Assembly (NCBI GenBank): GCA_033065855.1
Contig: JAVXUO010001660.1
Location: 186,001 to 250,000 of the forward strand
From: Escallonia rubra
Taxonomy: Eukaryota > Streptophyta > Magnoliopsida > Escalloniales > Escalloniaceae
Direction of reading: 5' to 3'
Length of the DNA stretch: 64,000 nucleotides
Shown here: positions 25,559 to 40,092 of the stretch, one piece after another
Layout: every line of letters starts with the position of its first letter
How positions within the stretch are numbered: position 1 is the stretch's first letter
Notes under the pieces: generated by a model
Databases searched by the model: none
The model's input: only the letters and a program-made list of their open reading frames with translations
What the model was told of the DNA's origin: nothing
Position numbers and translations under genes: made by a program

Positions 25559-27300
25559 ATGGGCCATTCATACTCGGTAAAGACCTGCCGAGCTCAGGAT
25601 GACGAATTGCTTGACCAACCCCGGTCGATGGCGCGAAACCCGGGGGCATTGCATGACGAACTCCCGTTGGGGGCGCGAAACTGTCTGGATGACAACCGTA
25701 GGGCAGAGTCTGACAGGATGCCAAGCTCTGCCCCGAAAAAAAAAAATGAAGATCCTGTACTTACGGGGGACCTGTTCCTCTCCGTCCAGAAAATGATCCA
25801 CGATGCTAGAGAGAGACATGACGAGCCCCGTGGGTCTGTCCAGCCATCGGCCCCGTGTATTTTCAAAGTCCCTGACAAGCTCCGTGAGCTGAAGCCAAGT
25901 GCTTACACCCCTCGTGTCATGTCGATTGGCCCTCTTCACAAGCATGACAAGCACCTGCGTGAAGACATGAAGGGGCACAAGATGAGTTACATGCTCAGCC
26001 TGTTTCTAAGAACCAGTAGCTCAGTTGAAACAGTAGCAGATGTTGAAGCGACACCAGAATATAAATGCTTTAATGCTATGTTAAAGATCGTGGACAGGGC
26101 GCGGGCTTGCTACGACAAAAGTACTCAGGGATTGTGTGATATGGACAACGTCAATTTTGCTGAGATGTTGCTTCTTGATGGCTGCTTTCTGCTAGAATTT
26201 TTCTACCAGGAGTTCTACGGTGACGCCAAAATCAGTAACGTTCTTCTTCACTATGACATCATACATGACTTGGTGCTGCTCGAGAACCAAATCCCTTTGT
26301 TTGTTCTAGAGGTGTTGTTCGAGTGCACGCTGAAACGAATCGAAGGTAATTCTTCCTCCTTGACAGGTATGGTCCATTATTTCTTTGAGAGTCTGAACAT
26401 CGTTAAAGACATACAGACGAAAGCGAAAGACACCCCTGCGAGTAATCGTCACATCCTAGATCTTTTGCACAGCCGCTACCGGCCTTCTTCTGCTCAACAA
26501 GATAACAATAGGAAAAACGAGCGTATCAGCAAACACTCTGCAACCGAACTTGGCAGAACCGGAGTCAAGTTGCTGGCCGATTCGCCCAAAAAAATCCCAA
26601 GGGTATCAGCAAACGCTCTGCAACCGAACTTGACAGAGTCGGAGTCAACTTCGTGGCCTATTCGCCGAAAAAAAACTCCAAGCCCGCCAAGGGTGAGGAC
26701 TACCTAGACTTGGAATTTAATACTTCTTGTTGGATTAATTGGCTCTGTAGTATGATAGCACGTTCTGGAATCCCAACGTATTGTGTTGACGACTCCACTA
26801 GATCACGTCGGTGCTGTTGCTTCTCTTGGTTCTGTCAACTATTTGGAAGTCGCTTTGAACTCCCGGAATTGTTCATTCAGGGTGACACGGAGTCCTTCTT
26901 AAAGAACCTCATTGCTTTCGAGCAATGTTATCTTGATATTGAGCACCGGTATATGACGTCTTATGCCTACCTCATGGATACTCTCATTAACACTAAAGAA
27001 GACATTCAATTGCTTGAAGATGCTGGAGTCATATATAACGGTCTGCGTTCCAGTGAAGATGCTGCCGATCTCTTCAACAATCTTTGCAAAGAAGTTGCTC
27101 TGGGAAATTTCTTCTTCTTCAGCCAATGGAAGCAGGTAGATTACTACTGCAAGCGCCGCTGGCCTAGAAGATTAGCATTGCTAAGGCGTAATTATTTTGG
27201 TAATCCGTGGACAGGCATATCGGTCATTGCTGCCTTGATACTTTTTGCTCTTACTGTGGTACAAACCGTCTACGGCGTCCGTTCTTCCTGGTCGTCATAA
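25559..27300 (+). pseudogene. DUF247 plant transmembrane protein gene, frame-broken
   Basis: DUF247 proteins are large plant-specific membrane-anchored proteins of mostly unknown role; some grass members map to self-incompatibility loci. The first frame (25559-26707, 382 aa) has the diagnostic CIFKVPDKLRELKPSAYTPR, SIGPLHKHDKHLREDMKGHK and HDLVLLENQIPLFVLEVLF motifs. The C-terminal half, in another frame (to 27300), has ESFLKNLIAFEQCY and the usual single C-terminal transmembrane helix (about ISVIAALILFALTVVQTVY). Between them an ~80-bp segment is tandemly repeated (26523-26602, 26603-26682), with an A7 run in the first copy and A8 in the second. An 81-bp in-frame duplication followed by loss of one A would give this shift. 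The N-terminal ~100 residues are not typical of the family. No intron, as is common for DUF247. Either a young pseudogene or an indel error in the A run. Confidence 0.85.
26523..26682 (+). repeat. 80-bp tandem duplication within the DUF247 gene
   Basis: Two adjacent copies starting GTATCAGCAAAC, encoding SATEL.R.GV-type peptide in two different frames because the spacing is 80 and not 81 bases. Confidence 0.9.
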
Positions 27301-28080
27301 ATCCTCAGGCATGCTATGCTTGGTTCAAGCGTATTAAGTAATGTGGACGATAACTGCAGCTTTTGTAAGGTCAGTATGAATAAATGTAGACGATGACTAT
27401 GCTTGGTTCCTTGCCGGTGTGTAACTATTGTAAGATCAGTTTGAATATTTGTGCTTTGACCAAGTCTGAATAAGTAATAAACTACTGTTGAAGTCTTCAT
27501 AACTGATTCCACAATAAATAGTTCTTGTCTTTCTTGATCAGCCTCATGCCCTCAGCTATTAAATCAAAAGCGCGAATTCACGTTTTGATGGGATATATAG
27601 CTCTAAGTCCCCACATTTGTAGGACTGATGAGAGATCTAACCTTTTGCAACCCAGTGACTGATGTTTTACTCATGATTGCGTTCTTGATTGTGCCATTTA
27701 TCACATCAGTTGGCTTCTTAATGCTTCATTTGCCAACGGTCTGAACCCGATCGATGCTGTTCAGCTGCAGATCTGTTAAAGACATATTGAGTTTTATGGA
27801 ATGGTACGGTGCCATCTTCAGCAATTGGATTCCTTGGCCTCTTTCCACAAGTTTTCATCTCATCTTCCCTTTTTAAGGCCAAGCTATCCTCAATTAACAA
27901 CTCACATAAAGGTTATTTGTCTAATGCTCGTCACCCGCTATAGTTCAGGAATATAAAGGTGGTTGTTTGCAAATTTTACCGTGGTTTATCCAACACATGT
28001 GCAAGTACAATTGGTTAGACTATTTTAATTTAGTATCAATTTTTTAAGAGAAAAGGAAAGCAGTGTTATTCTGGTCACAA
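27301..28080. other. DUF247 3' flank, no gene
   Basis: Probable 3' untranslated and intergenic DNA. Nothing recognised. Confidence 0.5.
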
Positions 28081-29720
28081 CAATCGAAGTCTTTCTGTGT
28101 GTGGTAAGAACCGCCTATAAAATTTTGAGTGGCATAAGCTATTCAGTATTCACCGGCATCACTTCGTTGCTCTAAACTCTTATACAGCATGTACTCCCTA
28201 TCTGAACAAAAGAAGGCAAAGAAAAGAACAAATGATCCATGCTCTTTGTAGTATTGCCTCACAACACACATTGATCTGCGTTGAGACTTGAGAGCCTACC
28301 ATAATGCAGTCTGTATATAAACACGCACGCAATCTAAACTTCTTCTCAAAAGCTTCAGTATAATCCATTGATCTACGGCTCCGTTCTAAAGAATATGAGT
28401 CTTTTCACTTTCGGCTATCTCTTAGAATGAATTTGTGCAGTTCACAAATACTACTTGAACTTGCCTATTTGACTCGTTTTACTGGTCCAATATTAATATG
28501 AATTGAGTTGAATATCTTTGTATTATCAATTTTAATTTGGAAATGGATGGAGTATCATATTGCGGTGATTCATGGACCAAACATGTAATCAAATTGCATA
28601 GACCCAAGAAGTTCTTATTGGTATTCAAGTGGAACTCAGTGTTTGCTAGAGATTGTCTCTCTCCATAAAAGAAAAATGACTTGGTTCATGTAAAGAAAAA
28701 TGACTTGGAGAAGTTCTGGTTCTCCACAAAGAGAACAAGAACTTCCATGTACGGGAGATTTATCATGCCATTCATGCTAAGTAGTCGTAACAACTTCAAA
28801 CAAATAGAAGTGCTAAGGATTGCTCTTGGCGCTGCTTCCATTATCGAAGGTGATTTTGATGTAATTTGCATTAGGCAGACCAAAAAATTGGAATTAGGTA
28901 AGGTCTGATTGTGATTTGTAAATTCTCCAATTACAAAATAAACAGAAAAAAATCGACTAATAATTCATCTCCACTTCTTCAAATGTTGTCTTGTATCAGT
29001 ATAACTTAAGCTAAAACCATATATTAAAGTTTGACACAAAACTCTCGCAATGGCTGAGACGTTTCCACTCCTAGGATTTCTTTCTACGCGAGCAGGACAG
29101 AGTTGCCTCTACAATTTCGAATGGCATGAGCCAATTCAGCAGTTCCACCAGTTTCTCCTCTTTGCTCTACGTTCTTAAGCAGCATACATCCCCTATCTAA
29201 GCAAAAATGAAGAAGAACAGAAGAAATGATCCATGGTTACAGTACTCCGTAGCATTGCGTCACAAGACAAAGTGATCTGCGCTGACTGTTGAGAAGCGCC
29301 TACTCCAATGCAGTCTGTACATAAGCAGACATGCAGGCTAAACTTTTTCTCCTAATCCCCATTATTCATCTTTATACTTCTCCCATTTTGACCCCTGTTG
29401 TTTAATAATTGAACCATGAATCTAATCTAAATTTGAGAATGGACGAAGTATCACGTTGCAGTGATACATATATATGGAGTAAATTTGATATCAGATTGCA
29501 TTAAGGTTCAAGATCATTTTATTGGTAATGATGGTCTCTCTTTTTATTGGTTATGAAAATGATGCTTTTAATTTTTATGTAGGAGAGATTTTTAGGTGAA
29601 GAGTGTAATCTACATAAAGCAGACCAAAAATTAAAAACTTGGAATTAGGTCAATAAAGTTCCCTTCCCCGTCTCCTGCTAAAGTTCCATTGTGATTTCTA
29701 TAGTCTTTGAGAGAGAGAGA
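28080..29720 (+). repeat. Diverged tandem duplication of about 0.9 kb, noncoding
   Basis: 28090-28930 and 29060-29720 share ordered blocks: AAATGATCCATG, then TGATCTGCG, then AATGCAGTCTGTA, then a block containing GGCAGACCAAAAA (or GCAGACCAAAAA) followed by TTGGAATTAGGT. Similarity is moderate with indels. No convincing frame is shared, so coding potential is not supported. A decayed gene fragment or noncoding transcript is possible. Confidence 0.65.
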
Positions 29721-30211
29721 TTATTGTAGATAAGTATTGACAATCGAACAGTTGAGTACCAAAATTAAAGAATAATTTTTTTTTAACATTCTTTTACAGA
29801 ACACTTGCAATGTACTAAAACATGACTGGAATAGTGAATAATATCTCGTATTGTTTCTAATTTCATACAAACGAAATAGCCTTTCGAAATAAATCTTTGA
29901 TCCTCTTGTGGGCGCTGTAACTACCGATTAATGTAATCAATTAAGTCTCTCCCGCAAGTTTGGGTTAAAACCCTTACTTATACATTACAAATTGTTAAAC
30001 AACCTGAATCTTAAAAATTGTAAATTAAGAATTCTAGTGGACATAGATGTTGGTTGGTTCTGTGCTTAATAACAAAGGGATGAAGATGGTCCTAGAGAGG
30101 TCTAAGTATCTATGTTCTTCATTTGATGTCAACCACAAATCATCATCCAGTGTCCCATTCACAAACAGATCGACCAGTGAAAACTAGCCCAATGTCACAC
30201 AACCTGAACCA

Positions 30212-30229
30212 GATAAGGCAAAAGATAAG
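30212..30229 (+). promoter_or_regulatory. Paired I-box (GATAAG) motifs upstream of LHCB4
   Basis: GATAAG occurs at 30212-30217 and 30224-30229, about 215-230 bases before the LHCB4 start codon. GATAAG I-boxes are known elements of light-regulated plant promoters (rbcS and Lhc genes). A weak TATA-like AAAATATAA lies at 30345-30353. Confidence 0.55.
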
Positions 30230-30430
30230 GCCTAGACTCCCACATCCCTCAGATGGATTCACTCCCTCCATCCAACGGCCACGATCCCCCACCTCAGATA
30301 ATCCTTCCCACCTCCAACAATCCTGTCATCCATCCATTCCACCAAAAATATAACCCCCAACCCAGATATCCACAACACACTTCCACAAACTTCCACTCCC
30401 ATATCCTCCCCACGCCTCAGCCCAAACTAG

Positions 30431-32617
<2,187 letters not shown>

Positions 32618-33289
32618 GCTCCTTCTGTCTATTCCTCTACATCCTCCGGCTGAGAACTTTTTATCTATATATGAACTTGTAGCTGTATTCTCGTCCTGTA
32701 AAAATTGTTACATTTGACGATATCAGCGGAATGCTACATATATATGGCCTTTTGTTGCTACCAAGTCCTGCTAAAGTGGAATTCTGGTAACAGACCATTT
32801 CTATATCTTTGGTGATGCTTTCACACCCAAAAACTAGCATGAAGGTCTACCAATTTGTACTCTGTAGAAACTAAAATCCCACCAAAGCTTAAGGCTTTCC
32901 TTTGGCTATTACTTCAGCACAAATTAAAAATGTTCCACCTATTCGTTGAGAGCTCTGACCTTTTGAAGAAACTGTTCACTGTTCAGGCATGACTAGGTAA
33001 TGGGATCTTGCAGATGCCATAACCGCCACTACAAGAAAACACGTTTTTAGCGACAAAGTTTTACTGACGGATGCTACCGTCGGTAAAATTCCATCGTTAA
33101 AACTGATTACCGACGAAGTTAGTGTAGGCGAAAGTTTTTGCCGACAATATTTTTGCGGCGGTCTTTTAGCGACGGAATTACCGTCGCTAAAACTTTTTTA
33201 TAAAATTAATTTTTTCGAGGGTTTTATAAAATTTATTTACCGACGGACGTTTAGCGACGGGCCCAATCCGTCGCTAAAATTCCTCGATA

Positions 33290-33571
33290 AAAACGACCGG
33301 ATCTGCCTTTCTTTCTCTTCCCCCGTTTCTCTCTCTCAAAAATCTCTCACCGCTGTTCTGCTCCGGCGACCAACCTCCACGGTGACCCACTTCCGGCGAT
33401 CCCCCTACACGGTGACCCACTTCCGGCGATCCCCCTACACGGTGACCCACCTCCGGCAATCCCGCTCCACGGTGACCTCTCCCTCCACTGCCGCCGCGTG
33501 AAAAGACTACCACCGTCGTCGCGCCACTGACGCCGCCGCCCTCCACTGCCGCCGGCTATTGTGCCTTAAGG
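33290..33571 (+). other. GC-rich captured segment with ~30-bp tandem repeats
   Basis: Follows the left subterminal repeats. It contains about three copies of a repeat built on CCACGGTGACCCACTTCCGG and ends at a donor-like AAG|GTAAGT at 33569-33576. It could be the 5' untranslated exon of the B3 transcript or a fragment of another host gene. The open minus-strand frame over it is an artefact of the repeat. Confidence 0.45.
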
Positions 33572-34275
33572 TAAGTTCCGTTTTGTCTTATTTATTCAAT
33601 TCTTGTGCAACATTTATTCAATTCTTGGGCCAGATTGAAGTTCCAATGCTTATAATTGCATAACTAGGGTTATTATGTTTAGTCTGATGAGGAATTCTTT
33701 GTGTTTCTGCGCTCCGTCTTGATAATTGCATAACTAGGGTTATTATGTTTATCCATCAATTGAAAGTTCCAATGCTTGAACTGTAGTTTTGCTGATTGAG
33801 TAGAGTAGGTGCATCAAATGTCAAGGCATAAGCTGGAATCTCAAAACCCGCTTTACTGGTGAAGGAAATACTAAAAATGAGAAGATTTGGACAGTCTATG
33901 GCATTTGGGTGGAAAGGGGTAAAGTTCATTTACTCCAGTCCATTCCTTGGGATGGACTGTAAACAATTTAACCGTAGTCTATCTAAAGCTCACAACAAAA
34001 GAATCGACACTTTATCCCCTTAAGACTCTTAAGCTTTTGAAATTCACTATCAAAATTCCGTTCAACCGATGGCCAAACATGAAGAATCGCAACAGTGCCA
34101 ACATCACTTCTCGAATGAAAGACAAATTTGCATACCCTCGTATAGGGGATTGATAGTATCAAATCCTTATTCAATCTAGCCTGTTCCTCTGTGTAGCTAC
34201 AGATGTAGAAAATGTCAATAATGAATGCCACATAAAGCCTTTTGGAGTGGACTAGTCCAAACTAGGAGAGGTATT

Positions 34276-34774
34276 AACATCACTAGGGTTTGTATTATCA
34301 TTTGCTCTCCTATATTGCTTCAGTCAAGGATATGCCCTTCTCTAGTTTCTAATAAAGGCATTAACCCCCAAAAAGCGTCCAGCGTGCCCAAAATATAACC
34401 AGAACATTGTACCTTGTTCCTGAAACCTTAGTTGCAGGATTCTCGTAGGTAGGCCACGGATCTCCCTGAGATTCTCGAATTTTCGCTCCCAACTTGGGAG
34501 GTTTATCAGCTTGCTCTCAAACCAGAACATCACTAGGGTTTGTATTATCATTTGCTCTCCTATATTGCTTCAGTCAAGGATATGCCCTTCTCTAGTTTCT
34601 AATAAAGGCATTAACCCCCAAAAAGCGTCCAGCGTGCCCAAAATATAACCAGAACATTGTACCTTGTTCCTGAAACCTTAGTTGCAGAATTCTCGTAGGT
34701 AGGCCACGGATCTCCCTGAGATTCTCGAATTTTCGCTCCCAACTTGGGAGGTTTATCAGCTTGCTCTCAAACCT
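34276..34774 (+). repeat. 251-bp tandem duplication in the CACTA element
   Basis: 34276-34526 is repeated at 34527-34774 with about one difference seen (GGATTC versus GAATTC). Noncoding. Confidence 0.9.
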
Positions 34775-35836
34775 GTACTATTGCACTCTAATTAAAAGCG
34801 TGGAATATTTGTACTTGCTCTCAAACCTGTACTTCTTTTAATTCAATTGCGTGCAATCCCAAACTGCTAGTTAATAGTTGTATCTCCGCATCCAAGTTTC
34901 AGCTTTGGTTTGCTTCTACTTTTATTCTAACATTAGTGAAGACTGAAGATTCTCCAGTTGTAATTGGTTTTGTGAGGTTGAGATTAGAGAGGCATAGATT
35001 ACGACAACGCATTCAATGACTCTTTTGGTAACTGTATGCAAAATCTACCGCTAGTTACAAAACGTCTTTAACAACAAATTCACGAACCCCTTACTACCTT
35101 ACAAAACATCTTTAACCTATTACCTGTAACCACCACAATCACCCCTCTAATACACCTTCATCATCACCACCCCCATTGAACCCCTTACTACCTGCTACCA
35201 CCATCATCAACAAAGCCTAACATCATAGCTACCAACCCATGGCTGAGTAGTTTGGCATTTGGATATTGAATGCACCGTTAGGCAGTGGGATATCGGCTAA
35301 TGATAGCAGAACATCTTGACTCTATCGGCTAATGAATTCCTACTAGAATCAGGAATTCATTTCGGTCATACACTAGCTATTAGCCTATTAGCAGTGCGAA
35401 AGAGTCCCCTATTTGTCTGTCATTCGCTTGTGTTAGTCATATTAGCTATATACTTTAGATTTTCTAAAAAGCAAATTTTTTGAGACGAAAAGAATCATAT
35501 AGAATAACTGTGAATTGTTGAAAGAGTATCACAAAATCATCACGTACACAACTGGGTCAAAGTTACATAGAGTTATTTCTTTTATATCCTTTGTGATTAC
35601 TCGAAATTCGAGATTAAGCGTGTCTCTATACCTTTGGCTTCCACATGTTAGGGGTACCTCAATCCAACGTAATGCCACGACAGAGTCTGCTCGTTATGAC
35701 ATATATTGTAGGTGAAGATCTGTATGGAATACTAAATAATGTATGCCTTTTGCAGTAATAGATTTAATTCAGCTATAAAATTGATGCTCATCAATTGAAT
35801 AATGCCCGATTGGTTTTTTATGTTAAAGTAGGTTAA

Positions 35837-36282
35837 ATGGCTTCTGCTTCGGTGAACAGGGATGTTTCAGTCGGCAGGCACTTCTTCAAGGTCATGATGC
35901 CTGGTTTTCATGCAGAACTTGTATGCCATCCCGCTTTCTCTGTGTTTTCGTGCGTGTTAAAAGTTTTATCGTTGGTTAAAAACTTACATGTCTTATTGTA
36001 TTATGAATATGTTAGGCCATACCGGTAGCATTTTGCAGATTGCTTACCACATTGAGATTTGAAGCAACTTTAACCAGCCGCAAGGGGTCATGGCCTGTTA
36101 AATTGAAGAAGAAGGTTGGCCAAGAAGAACTTTGCTTCGAAGAGGGTTGGAACGAATTCGTGCAGCAGCATGACCTTCATCTAGGAGACTTTGTAATCTT
36201 TGAACACATGGGGCAAATGCATTTTCAAGTGCTGGTGTTTGATCATAGCACTTGTGAAAAAATTGCTTTCCCCCAATGTTGA
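35837..36282 (+). CDS. Single B3-domain DNA-binding protein, CACTA cargo (two exons)
   Basis: Exon 1 is 35837-35920 (28 codons) and exon 2 is 36016-36282, with a 95-bp GT-AG intron after ...FHAEL and before AIPVAF. The product is 116 aa: a short tail, then one complete plant B3 domain. It opens with HFFKVMMPGF, then TLTSRKGSWPVKL (the SRKGSW DNA-contact region), GWNEFVQQHDLHLGDFVIF, and FQVLVFDHSTCEK near the end. B3 domains are plant transcription-factor DNA-binding folds (REM, ARF, ABI3 and RAV families); a stand-alone one is most like REM. No disabling change is visible. It lies inside the CACTA element, so it is captured or accessory cargo. A homologue with the same intron position is at 52064-52534. 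Start chosen because the ATG is followed directly by the conserved core. Confidence 0.85.
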
Positions 36283-36879
36283 ACTTTGAGCAGTAATTAG
36301 ACAATATTTTAAATTAATCGCTTCGGATATGTAAATTTTGAACAATTTTGTGTTATTTGAACATTGACTATTTGTTTGATAATTTTAGGTTGTTAATTGT
36401 GATTATTGATCGATGATTTTAGGTTGTTATTAATTGATGATTTTAGATTGTTAATCGTGCGTTTGAGATATTGAGATTATTGACGGAGGATGAGAACAAA
36501 TTGGTTTGAGTTTTTTATTACAGGTTTAGGAATTAAAAAATTGAAAAAAAAAGGTTAAAAAAATGACTTTTAGCGACGGATTAATTCCGTCGCTAAAAGT
36601 TTTATCCGTCGCTAATTTCCTTAAAGAAGAAAATAAATTAAAAAACGTAAACATAATTAGCGACGGATATTCCGTCGCTAATTTAGAAATAAATCCGTCG
36701 CCAAAAGTTCTATATTAGACGACGGATTTTATAATTCCGTCGCAAAACTTTTAGTAACGGCCTTTTATACGAGGGATTTTTAGCGACGGTTATTCCGTCG
36801 CTAAAGCTTTTAGCGACGGAATATAGGCTTTTAGCGACGGAAAAATCCGTCGCTAAAGGCCTTATTCCTTGTAGTGCGC

Positions 36880-37371
36880 ATCCGATTGAAATTATTTATA
36901 ATTTTGGTTTTCAGTTTTAAAAAAATTGAAAATCAGTTTAGTTTTTATATTTTACAAAAACAAATAGTTGTTTGATTAGTCAATTTTTATTTTGAATTTT
37001 TTTCTTTATCATTTTTAAAAAAAAATTCCACCAACTATTTTTCTCCAACAGATTTCCCAAACTCTCCGAAGCACCACCATCGGTGGTGACACCACCACCA
37101 TCCAATTCGCAGCAACACCACCATAATCAAATGCGATGGTGGTGGGGTGGGGACGGTAGGACAAATTCTGGGTTGTGCGACGGTGATGAGGTGGCGGTGT
37201 TGCTTGAGGTCCTATTAATTGTTTATGGCAGTGGGGTGGAGATGGTGGGTTGAGATCTGATTCATTGTTGAAAGCGTGGGTTGGCGACGGAGGGCCAGAT
37301 CCATGGGTGGCGATGACGATAGGGTGATGGTGTTGGGGTACATCTGTTGGTGAGAGTGACAAGAGTGTAGC
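36880..37371. other. AT-rich repeat with CCACCA-rich core
   Basis: Begins with alternating A/T-rich sequence (AATCAGTTTAGTTTTTA), then triplet-rich DNA (37060-37360). Similar architecture recurs at 38548-38897 and 62962-63386, so this is probably part of a related element later split by the hAT MITE. Open frames here are not genes. Confidence 0.5.
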
Positions 37372-38020
37372 CTGGGGCGAACCTCCCCCATGACCGGGGG
37401 GGGGGCATGATACCCCTCAAGATTTTTTGAACTCCTCTTTTGGTTTTTGGGATAATGAATAAATATATTTAAGATATATAAAATATTTCTGAAAATGTCA
37501 CATATTATAGCATTAATTTATTAAAATTTTATTTTGTCGTGTTTTTTACTCTTTGTACCTTGTCTTTGTCTTTTTCATTGTCATTTTCTTGCACTATTCT
37601 ATATTCTTAATCTCCATATTACAAAAGGACAAGAATAGATTAAGGTTAATTATTTCTATTACTTTAAATTCTTATAATTTGTTAACTTATACGTGATTAA
37701 AGTAGTCATACAATTGATAATCACATTAGTAATATATTTATAGAGTAAGAGTTAAGTTTTTTTTATGCAAAAGTGGTAATTTATTATTGACCAACCTTAA
37801 CAAGTTAAATAAATCACTATGCATAGCAAATATATATTATTAGTAGTCAAATTGAGCAATCTATTTTGTATTTAACGTACTTTATAGTGACGCTTTTATA
37901 ATGTGTTTTTTATTATTCATATTTTATATGAACTTGAACCTTTTGAATTCTTTTATGTTAGCCACAGCTTTTTTTTTCTTTTTTGGCATCCCCCGATTAA
38001 ACTTTCTGAATCCGCCCCTG
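37372..38020. mobile_element. hAT-type MITE
   Basis: 649-bp AT-rich noncoding element with termini CTGGGGCGAA and (reverse complement) CAGGGGCGGA, flanked by a perfect 8-bp target duplication AGTGTAGC (37364-37371 and 38021-38028). The 8-bp duplication and GGGGCG termini fit nonautonomous hAT elements. Confidence 0.85.
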
Positions 38021-38547
38021 AGTGTAGCGATGGTGTGACAGACCCGTAATTGTCGACGGCGATAGGAGCAGATTCGTGGGTGACGACGGGGCAGATTTGA
38101 TAGATGGAAGGAAGTGGTGGTGGTGGTGGTGGAGCTCTAAGTGTGCGGGGATTTTTCTTAAAATGATACTCTTTTTATTTTATTTTATTCTAACAAAGTT
38201 TGAAGGCTGGATCTTAAAATAAAAATTGAAATTGAAAAAAAGAGCCCTATTTTAAAAACTGATTTTTAGAATTGAAAGAAAAAAAATGAAAAAGTGGCGG
38301 TCCACAAGATCATTTGCTACGCAAGTGAATTGCCAAGTATTTAACATCAATGAGTTTAATTATTCACTCCGTCATATGCACAAAGGTCACAAATTGGAAG
38401 AATTTTATGTTTGTAACGGTTATAATAGTGACTTGACCTTCCGCTGTGATCAGATGATTTCAAAAACTCGCATTTCTTTTTTGACGACCTGGAACAAAGA
38501 ACTACAAGACATAAAATGGGTCTCGGGGAGAAATTTTTCGATACTTA

Positions 38548-38897
38548 GGCCATGTTTGACGCTCATTTTTTTCGTTTTTTTTTTTCAGTTTTAGAAATTG
38601 GAAAGAAAAAAAAACCGCGTTTGGTAACCATTTTTTTTTCCTTCGCCAATTTAAAAAACCAGTTTTTAAATTGAAGAGTAAAAAAAATCCAAAAACTGGT
38701 TTTTTTTTTTAGACAACCATCACCACCCTCCCACCGCCGGGCGGCAACCACTACCAACAGCCACTAGCCACCGTGCGGCCACCACCACCGTCGACCACCG
38801 CCAGCGCAAACCACCACAAAAAAAAAAGTTAAAATAAAAACTGGGTTATAAAACACAAAAAAAAAACTCAAAATAAAATTGGGTTATTAAACACCCA
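38548..38897. mobile_element. MITE-like element, family of 62962-63386
   Basis: Begins after TTA (38545-38547) with GGCCATGTTTGACGC and ends near ATTAAACACCCAC. The interior has GTTTGGTAACC, A/T homopolymers and a CCACC-rich core, as in the element at 62962-63386. The right boundary and duplication are not clear. Confidence 0.45.
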
Positions 38898-39256
38898 CGT
38901 GTTGGACTTGGGGCCTATCCTTGATAATCATATTAAGAACCCTTACATATTGAATAATTGACCCACTTTGACTAGAAATGTCAAGTATCATCCAGTAACT
39001 AAGTTTATTTTACTTAGGTCAACGATCAATTGAACGCATCTTGTCCAAGACTAACTGACGCGTGCAGTTGCAACAGCTAAAACTTAAACCAGTATCAACT
39101 CCCTAAATGGCTTAGTTTCAAGGCTAAAGATTGCCTTAGGAGCAACCCAAACCTTTGGTGGCTAACGGGGCAAAGGGCCAAGACAAGAGCAACCTAGGAT
39201 CAAGGGTACAGTTGACAAATTTCTGAGTGTTGTGAGAATTAAGATGATTAGACTTA

Positions 39257-40089
39257 GGAACTGTTTAATAAAACTGAAATTTAAGTGCTAAAAAAGTTAA
39301 GCGCTAAATTAGTAAAACTGAAAACTTTAAGTGATTAAATTTTTATTAAAAATAATTTACATGTTTGGTAAATTAAAAGCAAATGTCTGAAAATTATTTA
39401 TTTATAACTATATCCATTTTACCAAAATTATGCATTTGTTTATGTACTTTATAACTTTTTGGGGGGGCTAAAATCGTGTTAGTGGTGGGGGTGGCAGTGA
39501 CGATGGAGTAAGAGTGGTGGTGGTGGTAGTGGCGCCAGCGTAAAAAAGGTATCAATGGTGGCGGTAATGGTGCGCGAAGATGTGATGTTGGTAATTGTGA
39601 TGATAGCGATAGGCGGCGACATGACGGTCATGGCAGTGATTGTATTTTGGTGAATCTTTAAATGATTTTGACGGCAATGGACGTGGTGACAACAATGATG
39701 GTATGGTGGAGGTGGCGGTGTCCTTGTGTTGGTAGTGGTGATAATTGCTAGGTCGTGATAATTGTGGTGGTGGTGGTAAAAGAAAAATAATGATTGTGGT
39801 GGTGGTTGTATTGTGGTGGAGGCGGTGTTGCTAGCAAATTAATTGATGCGGCATCTTGGTGGGAATTATTTTTTTATATAAAAATATGTTAAAAAAATGT
39901 TAAGCGTCTCACTTAGAATTAAGTGATCAGAATTAAGTAAGTCCACCTTAATTTAAAATTTTAGTCTATTTTTGGTATAAATTAATTTTTTAAGTGATAC
40001 TACAAGATTTATCATTATCAAAAGCACTTAATTGAAAACTATTAAAAACTTTAAGTTTTAAGTACTTAATTGCGTTATCAAACGCATCC
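39257..40089. mobile_element. PIF/Harbinger-type nonautonomous element with GGT-rich core
   Basis: 833 bp, flanked by TTA at 39254-39256 and 40090-40092. Termini are GGAACTGTTTAATAAAAC and (reverse complement) GGATGCGTTTGATAACGC, with inverted similarity extending inward (TTAAGTGC and TTAAGTAC). The core 39480-39830 is GGTGGT-rich, the same design as 9018-10460. Noncoding. Confidence 0.8.
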
Positions 40090-40092
40090 TTA

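Larger units (their letters stand above)
33027..36876 (+). mobile_element. CACTA (En/Spm) nonautonomous element with gene cargo
   Basis: 3850-bp element starting CACTACAAGAAAACACG and ending so that the reverse complement reads CACTACAAGGAATAAGG. It is flanked by a 3-bp duplication CGC (33024-33026 and 36877-36879), as expected of CACTA elements. Both ends have clustered subterminal repeats built on TTTAGCGACGG and its complement (about 33045-33290 and 36565-36860). No CACTA transposase is visible. The interior carries a B3 gene (35837-36282), a GC-rich possible captured 5' exon (33290-33570), a 251-bp tandem duplication and otherwise noncoding DNA. Confidence 0.93.

Noticed and set aside
33274-33546. 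Minus-strand Gly/Val-rich frame
   Set aside because: Produced by the ~30-bp tandem repeat in the captured segment of the CACTA element; no family resemblance.
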